A DNA stretch of 64,000 nucleotides from Allochromatium vinosum DSM 180 (GTDB lineage: Bacteria; Pseudomonadota; Gammaproteobacteria; Chromatiales; Chromatiaceae): contig NC_013851.1 of NCBI RefSeq assembly GCF_000025485.1, positions 1,899,154 to 1,963,153 on the forward strand. The letters run 5' to 3'. Position 1 is the first letter of the stretch; every line of letters begins with the position of its first letter. Shown here piece by piece: positions 19,617 to 30,878 of the stretch. The translations under genes and the position numbers were made by a program. The notes under the pieces were generated by a model that was given only the letters and a program-made list of their open reading frames with translations, searched no databases and was not told where the DNA came from.

Positions 19617-19772
19617 ATGAACAAGCTTCCGGCACTGACACTGGCACTGATGCTGCTGATCACGATCAGCGGATTGTTCGGCTGCAATACCATGGAGGGC
19701 GCCGGCAAGGATATCCAGCGCGGCGGCGGTGCCGTGAGCGAGACGGCAAGAGACGTCAAGCGGGATATGTGA
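19617..19772 (+). CDS. entericidin-like small lipoprotein
   Basis: 51-aa product with an N-terminal hydrophobic stretch and lipobox LFGC, followed by NTMEGAGKDIQRGG and ending ETARDVKRDM. This is the EcnA/EcnB pattern (cell-envelope lipoproteins linked to stress-related lysis or toxin-antidote function in E. coli). AGGTG lies 6 bp before the second of two adjacent ATGs (19614 and 19617). No partner entericidin was found next to it. Confidence 0.75.
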   Translation: MNKLPALTLALMLLITISGLFGCNTMEGAGKDIQRGGGAVSETARDVKRDM

Positions 19773-19894
19773 GACGCGCGATGTCGTCACGCCCGCCGTG
19801 GGAAGCGCCGCGCCTGCGCACTGTCGGACGGTGCGCGAAACAGAACGGCACGGAGGCCAAGAGCGATCCATCCCCAACCACTGGAGCACAGGTT

Positions 19895-20122
19895 ATGCAT
19901 TTCGATATCACCCAGCACAACGTCGGCAACATCGATCGTCTGATCCGCGCGCTTGTCGGCGTTCTCCTGATCGTCGCCGTCTTTCGCGGCAGTAGCTGGT
20001 TCGGCGGAATCCTCGGCGCGGTCCTGCTCGCCACCGCTTACTTCCGCTTCTGCCCGATCTATACCTTCTTCAATTTCAGCTCCGACAGCTCCAACGAGGA
20101 CGTCGCTCCCCAGGGCAAATAG
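19895..20122 (+). CDS. small YgaP-type transmembrane-domain protein (DUF2892)
   Basis: 75-aa membrane protein: polar start [20 protein letters not shown], then two hydrophobic stretches ([10 protein letters not shown] and [15 protein letters not shown]) and a CPIYTFFNF segment typical of DUF2892. Such proteins resemble the C-terminal membrane domain of the E. coli rhodanese YgaP, without the rhodanese part. The function is unknown. GGAG precedes the ATG. Confidence 0.78.
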   Translation: MHFDITQHNVGNIDRLIRALVGVLLIVAVFRGSSWFGGILGAVLLATAYFRFCPIYTFFNFSSDSSNEDVAPQGK

Positions 20123-20220
20123 GCCGTGCGGGCACCCGCCGGGTGGGTCATCAGGCCCGGCGGTGGAACCAAGCGACTGGACTGGCTACATCGGCCATTA
20201 AAATTATGGAGCCTGCTGTC

Positions 20221-20961
20221 ATGCTATTGATGAAGCGCTTACTCGCCGAGTTCATCGGCACGTTCTGGCTGGTTCTGGGCGGTTGCGGCGCGGCGGTGTT
20301 TGCCGCCGGCGTGCCCGATGTGGGCATCGGCTATCTGGGCGTCGCCCTGGCCTTCGGTCTGACGGTGCTGACCATGGCCTACGCAATCGGTCATATCTCC
20401 GGCTGTCATCTCAACCCGGCCGTGTCGGTTGGTCTGGCCGTTGGCGGTCGCTTCAGCGTGGCCGATCTGCCGCTGTATGTCGTGGCGCAGACGCTGGGGG
20501 CCATCGTTGCCGCGTTTCTGATTCTCTTTGTGGCCAGCGATATGGGGCTGTACAAGGACGGTCAGGCGACCTTCGCTCTCGCGGCCGACAGTCTGGCCGT
20601 GAACGGTTATGGTGAGCTGTCGCCGCAGGGTTACGGACTCGTGGCCGGACTGGTGACTGAAATCGTCATGACCATGATGTTTCTGTTCATCATCCTTGGC
20701 GTCACGGACAAGCGCGGCACCGCCGTGGCCGGCGGTCTGGCCATCGGTCTGGCGCTGACCCTGATCCATCTGATCTCGATCCCGGTCACCAATACCTCGG
20801 TGAATCCGGCCCGCAGCACAGGTCCAGCGTTAGCCCTCGCCTTCTCGGGCGAAGGCAAGGCGCTGGCGCAGTTGTGGCTGTTCTGGGTGGCGCCTATCGT
20901 CGGCGCGGCCCTGTCCGGCGTCATCTACCGCTTCTTCGAGCGCGACGAGGGGCGAGTCTGA
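20221..20961 (+). CDS. aqpZ: aquaporin Z (MIP family water channel)
   Basis: Water-selective channel of the inner membrane. Six hydrophobic segments and both NPA boxes are present: residues 65-67 (HLNPAVS) and 195-197 (SVNPARS, with the following Arg of the selectivity filter). The 246 aa are slightly longer than E. coli AqpZ (231). The ATG at 20221 has GGAG 9 bp upstream; ATG 20230 is an alternative. It is convergent with nrdB. Confidence 0.93.
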   Translation: MLLMKRLLAEFIGTFWLVLGGCGAAVFAAGVPDVGIGYLGVALAFGLTVLTMAYAIGHISGCHLNPAVSVGLAVGGRFSVADLPLYVVAQTLGAIVAAFLILFVASDMGLYKDGQATFALAADSLAVNGYGELSPQGYGLVAGLVTEIVMTMMFLFIILGVTDKRGTAVAGGLAIGLALTLIHLISIPVTNTSVNPARSTGPALALAFSGEGKALAQLWLFWVAPIVGAALSGVIYRFFERDEGRV

Positions 20962-20999
20962 GGGCGCGAGGCGCGAAAAAACTGACGTCCGCAGACGGC

Positions 21000-22376
21000 T
21001 CAGTCCCAGTTCAGGGCGCCGCCGGTCTGATACTCGGTGACACGGGTCTCGAAGAAGTTCTTCTCCTTCTTCAGATCCAGCACCTCGGACATCCAGGGAA
21101 ATGGGTTGCTCGCGCCCGGATACTGCTCCGGCAGACCGATCTGGGCGCAGCGCCGGTTGGCGATGAAGTGCAGATAGTCCTCGAACATCTGAGCGTTGAG
21201 TCCGAGCACCCCGCGCGGCATGGTGTCGTGAGCATAGCGCGCTTCCAGCTCGACGGCCTCGCGGATCATGCCGACCAGTTCCTGCCGGAACTCGGGCGTC
21301 CAGAGGTGCGGATTCTCGATCTTGATCTGATTGATGACGTCGATGCCGAAGTTCATGTGCATCGACTCGTCGCGCAGGATGTACTGAAACTGCTCGGCGG
21401 TGCCGGTCATCTTGTTGCGCCGACCCATGCTCAGGATCTGCACGAAGCCGACATAGAAGAAGATGCCCTCGAAGATGACATAGAAGGCGACCAGCTCGCG
21501 CAGCAGCTTCTGGTCGTTCTCCGGCGTGCCGGTCTGGAAGTGCGGATCGGCCAGATGCTGGGTGAAGGGCAGCGCCCATTCAGCCTTGCGCGCCACCGCC
21601 GGCACTTCGCGATACATATTGAAGATCTCGCCCTCGTCGAGTCCCAGGCTCTCGACCACGTACTGATAGGCGTGGGTGTGCAGCGCCTCCTCGAACGCCT
21701 GACGCAGCAGATACTGACGGCACTCGGGATTGGTGATGTGACGATAGACCGCCAGCACCAGATTGTTGGCGACCAGCGAATCGGCGGTCGAGAAGAAGCC
21801 CAGATTACGCTTGACGATGAGACGCTCGTCTTCGGTCAGTCCGTGCGGATCCTTCCAGAGCGCCAGATCGGCGTTCATGCTGATCTCCTGCGGCATCCAG
21901 TGGTTGGCACAGGCGTCGAGATACTTCTGCCAGGCCCAGTCGTACTTGAAGGGCACGAGCTGGTTGAGATCGGCGCGGCAGTTGATGATGCGCTTGTCGT
22001 CGACACGCACCCGGCTTGCGCCCATGGCGAGTGATTCCAGGCCGGTGGCGCCGCCCGTGCTGGAGGCGCTCGGGTGCGGCTCGGGCAGGATGCGATCATC
22101 GATCGGCAGATCGCCCTGCAGGTCCGGGGCGGCGTGGGCAAAGGGATCGGGATCGACGCTGGGGGCGGCGCCGGCGGTCGTCATGAGCGCGGCATTGTCG
22201 ACCAGCCCCAGACCGGGACGCGGATGCGCCGGGCGTGGAGACGACTGGGGCGTCGCAGCTCCATGAACGGCCGTGTCCGGTCGGCGCCCTGGTCTTGGAC
22301 GCGTCACGGGTTCCAGCGACGGCTGCGGGTTTGGAGTCTGACTGGTGGTTGCGAGTGGGTCATCCCAGTTCAGCAT
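21000..22376 (-). CDS. nrdB: ribonucleoside-diphosphate reductase beta subunit, with Pro/Ala-rich N-terminal extension
   Basis: Radical-generating subunit of aerobic class I ribonucleotide reductase. The conserved core begins [20 protein letters not shown]. Iron-ligand segments are [15 protein letters not shown] and [11 protein letters not shown]. The C-terminal ENFF-type tail [12 protein letters not shown] matches the peptide that docks on NrdA. The start MLNWDDPLA has GGAGG just before it and resembles the Pseudomonas start MLSWDE. Residues 10-115 are a poorly conserved Pro/Ala-rich insert, giving 458 aa versus about 376 in E. coli. No nrdA is adjacent. Confidence 0.93.
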   Translation of the reverse strand: MLNWDDPLATTSQTPNPQPSLEPVTRPRPGRRPDTAVHGAATPQSSPRPAHPRPGLGLVDNAALMTTAGAAPSVDPDPFAHAAPDLQGDLPIDDRILPEPHPSASSTGGATGLESLAMGASRVRVDDKRIINCRADLNQLVPFKYDWAWQKYLDACANHWMPQEISMNADLALWKDPHGLTEDERLIVKRNLGFFSTADSLVANNLVLAVYRHITNPECRQYLLRQAFEEALHTHAYQYVVESLGLDEGEIFNMYREVPAVARKAEWALPFTQHLADPHFQTGTPENDQKLLRELVAFYVIFEGIFFYVGFVQILSMGRRNKMTGTAEQFQYILRDESMHMNFGIDVINQIKIENPHLWTPEFRQELVGMIREAVELEARYAHDTMPRGVLGLNAQMFEDYLHFIANRRCAQIGLPEQYPGASNPFPWMSEVLDLKKEKNFFETRVTEYQTGGALNWD

Positions 22377-22461
22377 GGTTTCTGGCCTCCGAGGTCGCTG
22401 CGGCGGGTGAACGAGAGGGGGGGCGAGTCTACGCGATTTCAGCGACGGCTCCAAGAGATAA

Positions 22462-22477
22462 AGACCATATCTTGTGC
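22462..22477 (-). promoter_or_regulatory. candidate NrdR box upstream of nrdB
   Basis: The 16 bases AGACCATATCTTGTGC match about 12 of 16 positions of the NrdR consensus (acaCwAtATaTwGtgt), 86 bp before the nrdB start. NrdR boxes normally come in pairs; a second, poorer site with TTATATAG lies near 22498. This is an inference from consensus only. Confidence 0.4.
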
Positions 22478-22635
22478 ATTCAATGCGTCGTGGATCGCTT
22501 ATATAGTTGTCAGGCACTTTGCCATGCCGGTGGCGCCCGCTCGATGCCTGACCCTGGGGAGGATAGAGAACCGCTGGCGCGACGCGTTCGAGACGAATGC
22601 GGCCCAGCGGGACCGGAAAGCGTTAGAATCAGGTC

Positions 22636-23625
22636 ATGAACACAGCCAATCCAACCCCCTATGCCGATCTCGGTCCCGACTGCGTGCTGGATGCCGTCGA
22701 AAGCCTGGGGCTGGTGCCCGATGGTCGTCTGCTGGCACTCAACAGCTACGAGAACCGCGTCTATCAGGTCGGCCTTGAGGACGAGGCGCCCGTCATCGCC
22801 AAATTCTACCGTCCCGGACGCTGGAGCGATGCCGCCATCTGCGAGGAGCATGCGTTCACGCTGGCCCTGGCCGAGCTGGAGATCCCGGCCGTCGCCCCTC
22901 TGGACATCGGTGGCGAGACGCTCCACAGCTTCGCCGACTACCGCTTCTCGCTGACGCCGCGACGTGGCGGGCGTCATCCCGAGTTGGGCGACCTAGACGT
23001 TCTGGAATGGATCGGGCGCTTCATCGGGCGCCTCCACGCTGTCGGCGCGGTCGAGCCGTTCCGCCATCGCCCGACCCTCGACATCGCGCATTTCGGCATC
23101 GAATCGCGCGACTATCTGCTCGCCCACGACTGGATCCCGGCCGATCTGCTGGCGGCCTATGTCAGTGTGGTGGATCAGGCTCTGCAAGGCGTGCGCGACT
23201 GTTATGCGCGCGCCGGATCGATCCCGCACCTCCGGCTGCACGGCGACTGTCATCTCGGCAACCTGCTCTGGACCGACGCCGGCCCGCACTTCGTCGATTT
23301 CGACGACGCGCGCCAGGGGCCGGCCATTCAGGATCTGTGGATGCTGCTCTCGGGCGAGCGCGAGGAGATGAGCCAACAGCTCGCGGCCGTGCTCGCCGGT
23401 TATGAAGACTTCCAGGAATTCGACACGCGCGAACTGCATCTGGTCGAGGCGCTGCGCACGCTGCGTCTGATCCATCATGCCGCCTGGATCGCGCGGCGAT
23501 GGGCCGACCCCGCCTTCCCGGCGGCCTTCACCTGGTTCGGCGACGCGCACTACTGGCAGAATCATATCCTGCAACTGCGCGAACAGATCGCGGCGATGGA
23601 GGCCGGCCCCCTGCATGGATTCTGA
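22636..23625 (+). CDS. srkA: SrkA/YihE-like stress response serine/threonine kinase
   Basis: Protein kinase of the aminoglycoside-phosphotransferase fold that counters stress-induced death in E. coli. Catalytic loop HGDCHLGNLLW and metal-binding VDFDDARQGP are present, as is the N-terminal LALNSYENRVYQVGL. The 329 aa match YihE (328). It is divergent from nrdB across a 259-bp spacer with the candidate NrdR box. The kinase fold is certain; the specific role is by family. Confidence 0.88.
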   Translation: MNTANPTPYADLGPDCVLDAVESLGLVPDGRLLALNSYENRVYQVGLEDEAPVIAKFYRPGRWSDAAICEEHAFTLALAELEIPAVAPLDIGGETLHSFADYRFSLTPRRGGRHPELGDLDVLEWIGRFIGRLHAVGAVEPFRHRPTLDIAHFGIESRDYLLAHDWIPADLLAAYVSVVDQALQGVRDCYARAGSIPHLRLHGDCHLGNLLWTDAGPHFVDFDDARQGPAIQDLWMLLSGEREEMSQQLAAVLAGYEDFQEFDTRELHLVEALRTLRLIHHAAWIARRWADPAFPAAFTWFGDAHYWQNHILQLREQIAAMEAGPLHGF

Positions 23626-23760
23626 GCAGCGGATGCGCGGCACCAAGACGCGGTTTAGAATGCGCCGCTCCTGCACCACGATGCACGCGCCCACCCCGAC
23701 CGGTAACGGTGGAGTTCCGGGCCGGCATGAACACCGATTCGACATCCGAGGTCTCATCAC

Positions 23761-24060
23761 ATGCGCAACCGAGGCGGACGCCAACAGTCCGACGATCTTG
23801 ATTTCAACGGCTCGGACTGGCTTGGCAAGGCCAAGGATCTGATCAATCAGGGCAATCTCAGGCGGCTGATCGTGCGCCGCCCCAGCGGGCGCATCCTGGC
23901 CGATCTGCCCCTGACCGCGGCGGTAGTCGTCCTGGTCATCCTGGTCCTGATCGTGCCGATGCTGATGGCGCTCGCCGCCCTGGCCGCGCTCGCGATGCAG
24001 TTCAAGCTCGAGATCACACGCGATCCGGGTGTCTACGACAGTCACGACTACGACGACTGA
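23761..24060 (+). CDS. DUF4342 domain membrane protein
   Basis: 99-aa protein with a soluble N-terminal half (LIVRRPSGRILADLPLTA) and one long hydrophobic segment (about residues 50-80, VVVLVILVLIVPMLMALAAL). The Pfam DUF4342 pattern of a small LxxAGN/IRRLIV-type domain and membrane helix fits. Function unknown. Confidence 0.65.
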   Translation: MRNRGGRQQSDDLDFNGSDWLGKAKDLINQGNLRRLIVRRPSGRILADLPLTAAVVVLVILVLIVPMLMALAALAALAMQFKLEITRDPGVYDSHDYDD

Positions 24061-24128
24061 AGCGCCTGCTCGATCGAGGGTGGCCGAGGCGCTCGCCGCT
24101 GACTGTGGTCAGCGGTGCCGCGTTGCGA

Positions 24129-24620
24129 TCAGATGTGCTTCAGCCGGCTTTCGAGTTCGGGGGGAGTCAGACTGAGCAGCCACTGGCCGATCGACTCGAA
24201 GTCCATGATCAGTGTCGACTCCTTCCAGACCGGATCGGACGGCGCGGGCGTCAAGGCCGCCAGATAGACGGCCATGGCCACCAGCACCACGCCGCGCGCA
24301 CCGCCGAAGGCCATCCCCAGCACGCGGTCCAGTCCGCTCAGGCCGACCGTGTCGATCAGGGTCGTCAGGATGGCCGCGAGGATAGCGCCAGCCAGCAGCG
24401 TCAAGAGCACCAGTCCGGCAAAGGCGGCGCCCTTGCGCACCATGGGATGCGAGAGTTGCGTGCTCAGCAGATCGGCCACTTCCTGATGGAATAGCCAGGC
24501 GATCACGAGGGCGGCGATCCAGGTGCCGAGCGAGAGCACTTCGCGAATCAAGCCGCGCGCCAAACCGACCAGGGCCGAGAGCGCAATGATGCCAATGATG
24601 ATGTAGTCGACCCAGTTCAT
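24129..24620 (-). CDS. cvpA: CvpA family membrane protein
   Basis: 163-aa inner membrane protein of the colicin V production family with four hydrophobic segments (the first is DYIIIGIIALSALVGLARGL). Needed in E. coli for colicin V export and envelope homeostasis. It lies just downstream of a dedD-like gene, as in the E. coli folC-dedD-cvpA-purF cluster; here folC and purF are absent. Confidence 0.88.
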   Translation of the reverse strand: MNWVDYIIIGIIALSALVGLARGLIREVLSLGTWIAALVIAWLFHQEVADLLSTQLSHPMVRKGAAFAGLVLLTLLAGAILAAILTTLIDTVGLSGLDRVLGMAFGGARGVVLVAMAVYLAALTPAPSDPVWKESTLIMDFESIGQWLLSLTPPELESRLKHI

Positions 24621-24643
24621 CTGGTTTGTGGGTTGTTCGTCAC

Positions 24644-25390
24644 TTACTGGTAGCGTTGGATGAGCGTGTCGAGCTTTTGCTGCTTGCGCAGCATCTCGGC
24701 GGTGCGCTCGGCATTGGTGCGGTCGATGTCCGGACCCACACGTACCCGATAATAGGTCTTGCCATTGACCACGGCCTGCTCGACGAAGGCCGAGAAGCCG
24801 GACTGCTTGAGTTTGCCGGCCAGTTTGCCGGCCGCTTCCGGCGAACCGAGACTGGAGACCTGGACCACCCAGGATGGCAGACCATCGGCGCGCGACTTCG
24901 GAGGCTCGGGCAGTGCCACCCTCGACTCCGGCTTGGGGGCTGGCTGCTGGGCCGGCTTCGGGGGCTGAGCCGGTTTTGGTGTCGGCGCCTGCGCCATCCT
25001 GGAGGCTGGCGGCGGCGCCGGGGGCGGAGTCCGAGGCTGTGGGACGGTTGGCGGCGCAGGCTCCGAGACCGGATCGAAGGTGATCACATCCGGACCATCC
25101 TCTGCAAAGGCTTCATCGATACGCCCGAAGTCCCGCATCGGTTCGGGGGGTGTCAGTTGCGCTTCCTCATCGGTCAGACCACCGGCCTCGGCGGGCATCG
25201 GCGGCGTTCCGGGCACCGCATAGGGTGCGTCGAGCGACAATGGATCCTGGAATACGGGTTCGGGCGGAAGCGGCCCCTGGACATAAGGCGGTGCGGGCGA
25301 TTCGTCCTCGAACAGCATGGGCACGAAGACCACCGTCACGGTGATCATCACCACGGCGCCGGCCAGTCGTTTCTTGGCTCCTTCTTGCAT
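24644..25390 (-). CDS. SPOR-domain membrane protein (DedD-like)
   Basis: 248-aa inner-membrane protein with a cytoplasmic start, one helix (LAGAVVMITVTVVFVPMLF), a long Pro-rich linker (about 40-165) and a C-terminal SPOR domain (about 170-245: VVQVSSLGSPEAAGKLAGKL and YYRVRVGPDIDR). SPOR domains bind denuded peptidoglycan at the septum. The order dedD-cvpA supports DedD. It is short of full identity evidence. Confidence 0.82.
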   Translation of the reverse strand: MQEGAKKRLAGAVVMITVTVVFVPMLFEDESPAPPYVQGPLPPEPVFQDPLSLDAPYAVPGTPPMPAEAGGLTDEEAQLTPPEPMRDFGRIDEAFAEDGPDVITFDPVSEPAPPTVPQPRTPPPAPPPASRMAQAPTPKPAQPPKPAQQPAPKPESRVALPEPPKSRADGLPSWVVQVSSLGSPEAAGKLAGKLKQSGFSAFVEQAVVNGKTYYRVRVGPDIDRTNAERTAEMLRKQQKLDTLIQRYQ

Positions 25391-25538
25391 TGCTCATCAC
25401 CCGATGGTCGGGCACCGCTGAGCGTGCCCGCGTATTGATGTCGTTCATGCCCCGATGAGGCAGGCGCCAGTATAACTCAGACCCACCGGCGCGGCGCGGG
25501 ACCGGGTGTCCGGCCAGACCGCCAGAACCCCATGTCAG

Positions 25539-26084
25539 TCAGCCATCGGTCTTCCGGGGGAGCGGAGCGTTGAGCCATTCAAGCAGACCCAACAGCGCCG
25601 TGCGCACCGCCTGGGCGCGCACCGCCTCGCGATCGCCGGCGAAGCACGCGCGGCGCGTCACGGATGCGCCGCCCGCTTGCCCCCAAGCGAACCAGACGGT
25701 TCCGACCGGCTTTTCGGGCGAGCCGCCGCCCGGCCCGGCGATACCGCTGACGGCCAGCGCGATCTCGGCCTGACTGTGCGCCAGCGCGCCCGCGACCATA
25801 GCGCGCACCACGGGTGCACTCACCGCGCCGTGCTGTCCGATCAGCCCGGCGTCGACGCCGAGCATCTCCTGCTTGGCCGCATTGCTGTAGGTGACGAAAC
25901 CGCGATCGAACCAGTCGCTGCTGCCGGCGATGTCGGTGATCGTCTTGGCGACCCAGCCGCCGGTGCAGGACTCGGCCGTCGCCAGCCGCCAGCCGCGTTC
26001 TCGCAGGCACTCGCCCACGCGCGCCGCGAGCCGGGTGAGTTCATGGGGTGAAACCGAATGCGGGGCAGGATGATCTGTCGTCAT
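25539..26084 (-). CDS. pncC: nicotinamide-nucleotide amidase (CinA C-terminal domain)
   Basis: Deamidates NMN to nicotinate mononucleotide in the pyridine nucleotide cycle. Family signatures are LATAESCTGGWVAKTITD near the start and ALAVSGIAGPGGGSPEKPVG in the middle. The 181 aa match stand-alone PncC (165-175). The CinA N-terminal domain is absent. It is divergent from the cupin gene. Confidence 0.92.
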   Translation of the reverse strand: MTTDHPAPHSVSPHELTRLAARVGECLRERGWRLATAESCTGGWVAKTITDIAGSSDWFDRGFVTYSNAAKQEMLGVDAGLIGQHGAVSAPVVRAMVAGALAHSQAEIALAVSGIAGPGGGSPEKPVGTVWFAWGQAGGASVTRRACFAGDREAVRAQAVRTALLGLLEWLNAPLPRKTDG

Positions 26085-26240
26085 GGGAGACGATCTTCGC
26101 CGAAGGCGACGGACCGGACAAGCGTCGGCGTTGGAAAAAATCGTCTGAAAACCGCACTATTACACTGTCAAGGCCGGCAGAGCGGCCGACACCCCAATCT
26201 CAGACGATCCGATCCAACCGACGAGACGACCCAAGAGACC

Positions 26241-26522
26241 ATGAGCGACCTGGAGATCCGTTGCGAACACAAGCCCTCCCCCGCCAAACTGGACGTGATG
26301 GGCGTTTATGACTGGCCGATCTGGAAGAAGGAACCCTCGACCTTCTCTTGGCGCTATGACCAGACCGAAACCTGCTATGTGCTGCGCGGCCGTTTTCGCG
26401 TGACACCCGAGGGCGGCGAGCCGCAAGCGTTCGGGCGCGGCGATCTCATCACCTTCCCGGCCGGACTCTCCTGCACCTGGGAGATCATCGAGGCGGTCGA
26501 AAAACACTACGACTTCGCCTAG
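26241..26522 (+). CDS. small cupin-domain protein
   Basis: 93-aa single-domain cupin: GRGDLITFPAGLSCTWEI and CYVLRGRFRVTPEGGEP give the two cupin strands. Resembles the DUF861/EutQ-type small cupins found in many proteobacteria. The metal or substrate is not recognisable. The ATG at 26241 starts the domain; upstream in-frame codons are not protein-like. Confidence 0.78.
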   Translation: MSDLEIRCEHKPSPAKLDVMGVYDWPIWKKEPSTFSWRYDQTETCYVLRGRFRVTPEGGEPQAFGRGDLITFPAGLSCTWEIIEAVEKHYDFA

Positions 26523-26586
26523 GCGTCTCCAGTACGCGCCGCGCGTCGACGAACGAGAACACCAACGAGGAAACGAGGACAGTCAC

Positions 26587-27081
26587 ATGCGAAAGATCCA
26601 CTGGCTTGCCGTACTCACCGCCCTACCCCTGCTGTTCGCCACGCTGGCGCCACGCGCCGAGGGGATGAACATCGCCGACACCGTGGTCAAGATGCCGCTG
26701 GCCGAGGACGTCTCCATCGACGACGCGATCGACTCCATGCTGCTGCGCGCCAACGGACTGAACTTCAAGCTGGTCGCGCGCCAGCCGCTCTACAAGGAGC
26801 TGGAGGCCATGGGCGTGGAGACCAGGCACGTCGAGATCTTCCAGTTCTGCGACGCGCGCATCGCCGCCCGGATGCTGGCCGAGAATCTCGATTTCGCCGC
26901 CTATCTGCCCTGCCGCATCACGCTGATCGAGGATCAGGACGGCAAAGTCTGGCTGGTGACGCTGGATCTGGACCGGGTGATGCAGATGGCCGACCTGCCG
27001 CCGAACCTCAAGGAGCTGGCGATCAAGGTGCGCGACACCATGAACGAGATCATGACGGCCGGCGCCAACGGCGATCTGTAG
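26587..27081 (+). CDS. DUF302 family exported protein
   Basis: 164-aa protein with a Sec signal (LTALPLLFATLAPRAEG) and a DUF302 domain (VSIDDAIDSMLLRANGLNF, then FQFCDARIAARML and LPCRITLIEDQDGKVWL). DUF302 proteins occur in sulfur and denitrification contexts but have no settled function. GAGG precedes the ATG. It is 64 bp downstream of the cupin gene on the same strand. Confidence 0.8.
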   Translation: MRKIHWLAVLTALPLLFATLAPRAEGMNIADTVVKMPLAEDVSIDDAIDSMLLRANGLNFKLVARQPLYKELEAMGVETRHVEIFQFCDARIAARMLAENLDFAAYLPCRITLIEDQDGKVWLVTLDLDRVMQMADLPPNLKELAIKVRDTMNEIMTAGANGDL

Positions 27082-27087
27082 CCCGAC

Positions 27088-27414
27088 TCAGCCGCCGCGC
27101 GCGGCCTTGCGCTCGCGCGCGTCCAACTCCCTCCCGCCCCAGATCCTGGGCCGTTCCAGCCATTTCTGGATGAAGGACCAGGATGCCTGATAGCCCTCAT
27201 GCGGCAGCCGACAGTCCGAGCAATCCTTGCGCCTGAGTCCATGCTTGTCGGTATAGATCCGATAGGGTCCGGGACACTCATAGGCGATGAGCGGGCAGTA
27301 ACAGAACAGACAGTTGAAGGCCCGCTTGACCCCGGCATGGCAGGGATAGAACGGGCATTCATGGTTGGTGAAGCCCTTGTAGGCTTCATTCACCGTACCG
27401 TCTTTCGGTTGCAT
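27088..27414 (-). CDS. cysteine-rich small domain protein
   Basis: 108-aa soluble protein with at least nine Cys in its first 70 residues (CPFYPCHAG, CLFCYCPLIAYECPG, CSDCRLPH). The pattern is that of the cysteine-rich small domain family, seen in anaerobes and often near cobalamin genes. Likely metal-binding. It stops 22 bp before the pyruvate carboxylase B gene's own end, i.e. both are on the minus strand with the carboxylase upstream, so they may be co-transcribed. Confidence 0.78.
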   Translation of the reverse strand: MQPKDGTVNEAYKGFTNHECPFYPCHAGVKRAFNCLFCYCPLIAYECPGPYRIYTDKHGLRRKDCSDCRLPHEGYQASWSFIQKWLERPRIWGGRELDARERKAARGG

Positions 27415-27436
27415 CAGCCAGCCGTCACACGTCCGA

Positions 27437-29257
27437 TCAGGACGTGATTTCGATCAGCACCTCATCCGGATTGACCGTGTCGCCCTTGACGACATAGACG
27501 GCGGTGACGGTGCCGGCGATCGGCGCCTGGATCTCGGTCTCCATCTTCATCGCCTCGGTGACGATGACCGGCTGGCCTGCGTTTACCGTATCCCCCTCCT
27601 TGACCAGCACATCGACGATGTTGCCCGGCATGGAGGTGGTGACGTGACCCGGCTGACTCGGCTTGGGACGCTTGCCCGCGCTTGCCCGCGGCACCGCACC
27701 CTCGGCGCCGCCCGAGAGCACCAGCTCGTCGAGCGTCTCGACGACCACCTCTTCCGGGATGTCGTCGATGGTGAAATAGAAATGACGCTCGGCCTGTCCC
27801 TTGTGCCCGGCGCCCGTGACCTTGATGTGATAGGTCTCGCCGTGGACGTTGATGTTGAACTCGGTCGGCGCGGCCTTGGCCGGCTCGTTGCTCGGCGGCG
27901 GCTCCAGCGGCTCGGGCACCAAGGTGCCCTCGGCGCGCTGCTCCAGGAAGCCGCGTCCGATCTCGGGGAACATGGCATAGGTCAGCACGTCGTCTTCGGA
28001 CAGCGCCAGCGGCCCGATCTCCTTGGTCAAACGCTCCAACTCAGGCTTCAAGAGATCCGCCGGGCGGCACTCAATGAGATCCTCGTTGCCGATCGCCTGC
28101 TGTTGCAGGGTCGGATTGACCGGCGCCGGCGCCGCACCATAGCGGCCCTGGAGATAGAGCTTCACCTCGTTGGTGATGGTCTGATAGCGCTTCTCGGTCA
28201 GCACGTTGAACACCGCCTGGGTGCCGACGATCTGCGAGGTCGGCGTGACCAGCGGCGGATAGCCGAGATCCTGACGTACGCGCGGAATCTCTTCCAGCAC
28301 GGCGCTCATGCGGTCGAGCGCGTTCTGTTCCTTCAACTGGTTGGCTAGATTCGAGATCATGCCGCCCGGCACCTGATTGACCTGGACGCGGGTGTCGACG
28401 CCGGTGAACTCGCTCTCGAACTGATGGTACTTCTTGCGGATCTGGTAGAAGTACATCCCGACTTCCTGGATGGCCTCCAGATCCAGCCCGGTGTCGTACT
28501 CGGTGCCGCGCAGGGCCGCGACCAGACTCTCGGTCGGTGGATGCGAGGTGCCGCCGGCCATCGACGAGATGGCGGTATCGATGGTGTCACAGCCGTTCTC
28601 GATCGCCTTCAGGTGGCACATGTCGGCCAGACCCGAGGTGGCGTGCGAATGCAGATGCAGCGGCAGATCCACACTGTCCTTGAGCGCCTTGACCAGCTCG
28701 GCCGTGACGAAAGGCGTCAGCAGTCCGGCCATGTCCTTGATCGCAATGGAGTCGCAGCCCATCGCGGCCAGTTCGCGTCCCATCTTGACGAAACCGTCGA
28801 CAGTGTGGACCGGACTGACGGTGTAGCAGATGGTGCCCTGGGCGTGCTTGCCGGCGGCCTTGGTCGCCTCGATCGCGGTCTTGAGGTTACGCAGATCGTT
28901 GAGTGCATCGAAGATGCGGAACACGTCCATGCCATTGTCGGCCGCGCGGCGCACGAAGGCGCGCACCACGTCGTCTGAATAATGCCGGTAGCCGAGCAGG
29001 TTCTGGCCGCGCAGCAGCATCTGCAAGCGGGTGTTGGGCAGCGCCTCGCGCAGCTTGCGCAGACGCTCCCAGGGATCTTCCTTCAGGAAGCGCACGCAGG
29101 CGTCGAAGGTCGCCCCGCCCCAGCACTCCAGCGACCAGTAGCCGATGGCGTCGAGCTTGGGACAGATCGGCAGCATGTCCTCGGTACGCATGCGCGTGGC
29201 GAGCAGGGATTGATGCGCATCGCGCAGGATGACGTCGGTGATGTTGATCTTCGGCAT
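27437..29257 (-). CDS. pycB: pyruvate/oxaloacetate carboxylase subunit B with biotin carrier domain
   Basis: 606-aa protein combining a carboxyltransferase barrel (N-terminal DVILRDAHQSLLATRMRTED, then LHLHSHATSGLADM) and a C-terminal biotinyl domain with EAMKMET (biotinylated Lys). This is the OadA/PycB architecture. Paired with a stand-alone biotin carboxylase it forms a two-subunit pyruvate carboxylase that makes oxaloacetate, or works in reverse. Sodium-pump subunits (oadB/oadG) are absent, which favours pyruvate carboxylase. The partner gene ends 31 bp before it. Confidence 0.9.
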   Translation of the reverse strand: MPKINITDVILRDAHQSLLATRMRTEDMLPICPKLDAIGYWSLECWGGATFDACVRFLKEDPWERLRKLREALPNTRLQMLLRGQNLLGYRHYSDDVVRAFVRRAADNGMDVFRIFDALNDLRNLKTAIEATKAAGKHAQGTICYTVSPVHTVDGFVKMGRELAAMGCDSIAIKDMAGLLTPFVTAELVKALKDSVDLPLHLHSHATSGLADMCHLKAIENGCDTIDTAISSMAGGTSHPPTESLVAALRGTEYDTGLDLEAIQEVGMYFYQIRKKYHQFESEFTGVDTRVQVNQVPGGMISNLANQLKEQNALDRMSAVLEEIPRVRQDLGYPPLVTPTSQIVGTQAVFNVLTEKRYQTITNEVKLYLQGRYGAAPAPVNPTLQQQAIGNEDLIECRPADLLKPELERLTKEIGPLALSEDDVLTYAMFPEIGRGFLEQRAEGTLVPEPLEPPPSNEPAKAAPTEFNINVHGETYHIKVTGAGHKGQAERHFYFTIDDIPEEVVVETLDELVLSGGAEGAVPRASAGKRPKPSQPGHVTTSMPGNIVDVLVKEGDTVNAGQPVIVTEAMKMETEIQAPIAGTVTAVYVVKGDTVNPDEVLIEITS

Positions 29258-29288
29258 GGTGAAGCTCGCTTGAAGCCGGTCGGTTGTC

Positions 29289-30707
<1,419 letters not shown>

Positions 30708-30878
30708 GGATTAGCCTCTGGAACGGCCGGCCGCTGGCCGCAATGGCGTTGGCGAGTGAACCGCGATCGAGAGCGATGGTTCAGCTCGCGATGAATGCTG
30801 CTAAGCAGCAATATAGCTGAAGTGCGGAATCCTGCAAAGAGATCGCTGAATGCGATCGCGGCGATCCGAGAGCGGCTC

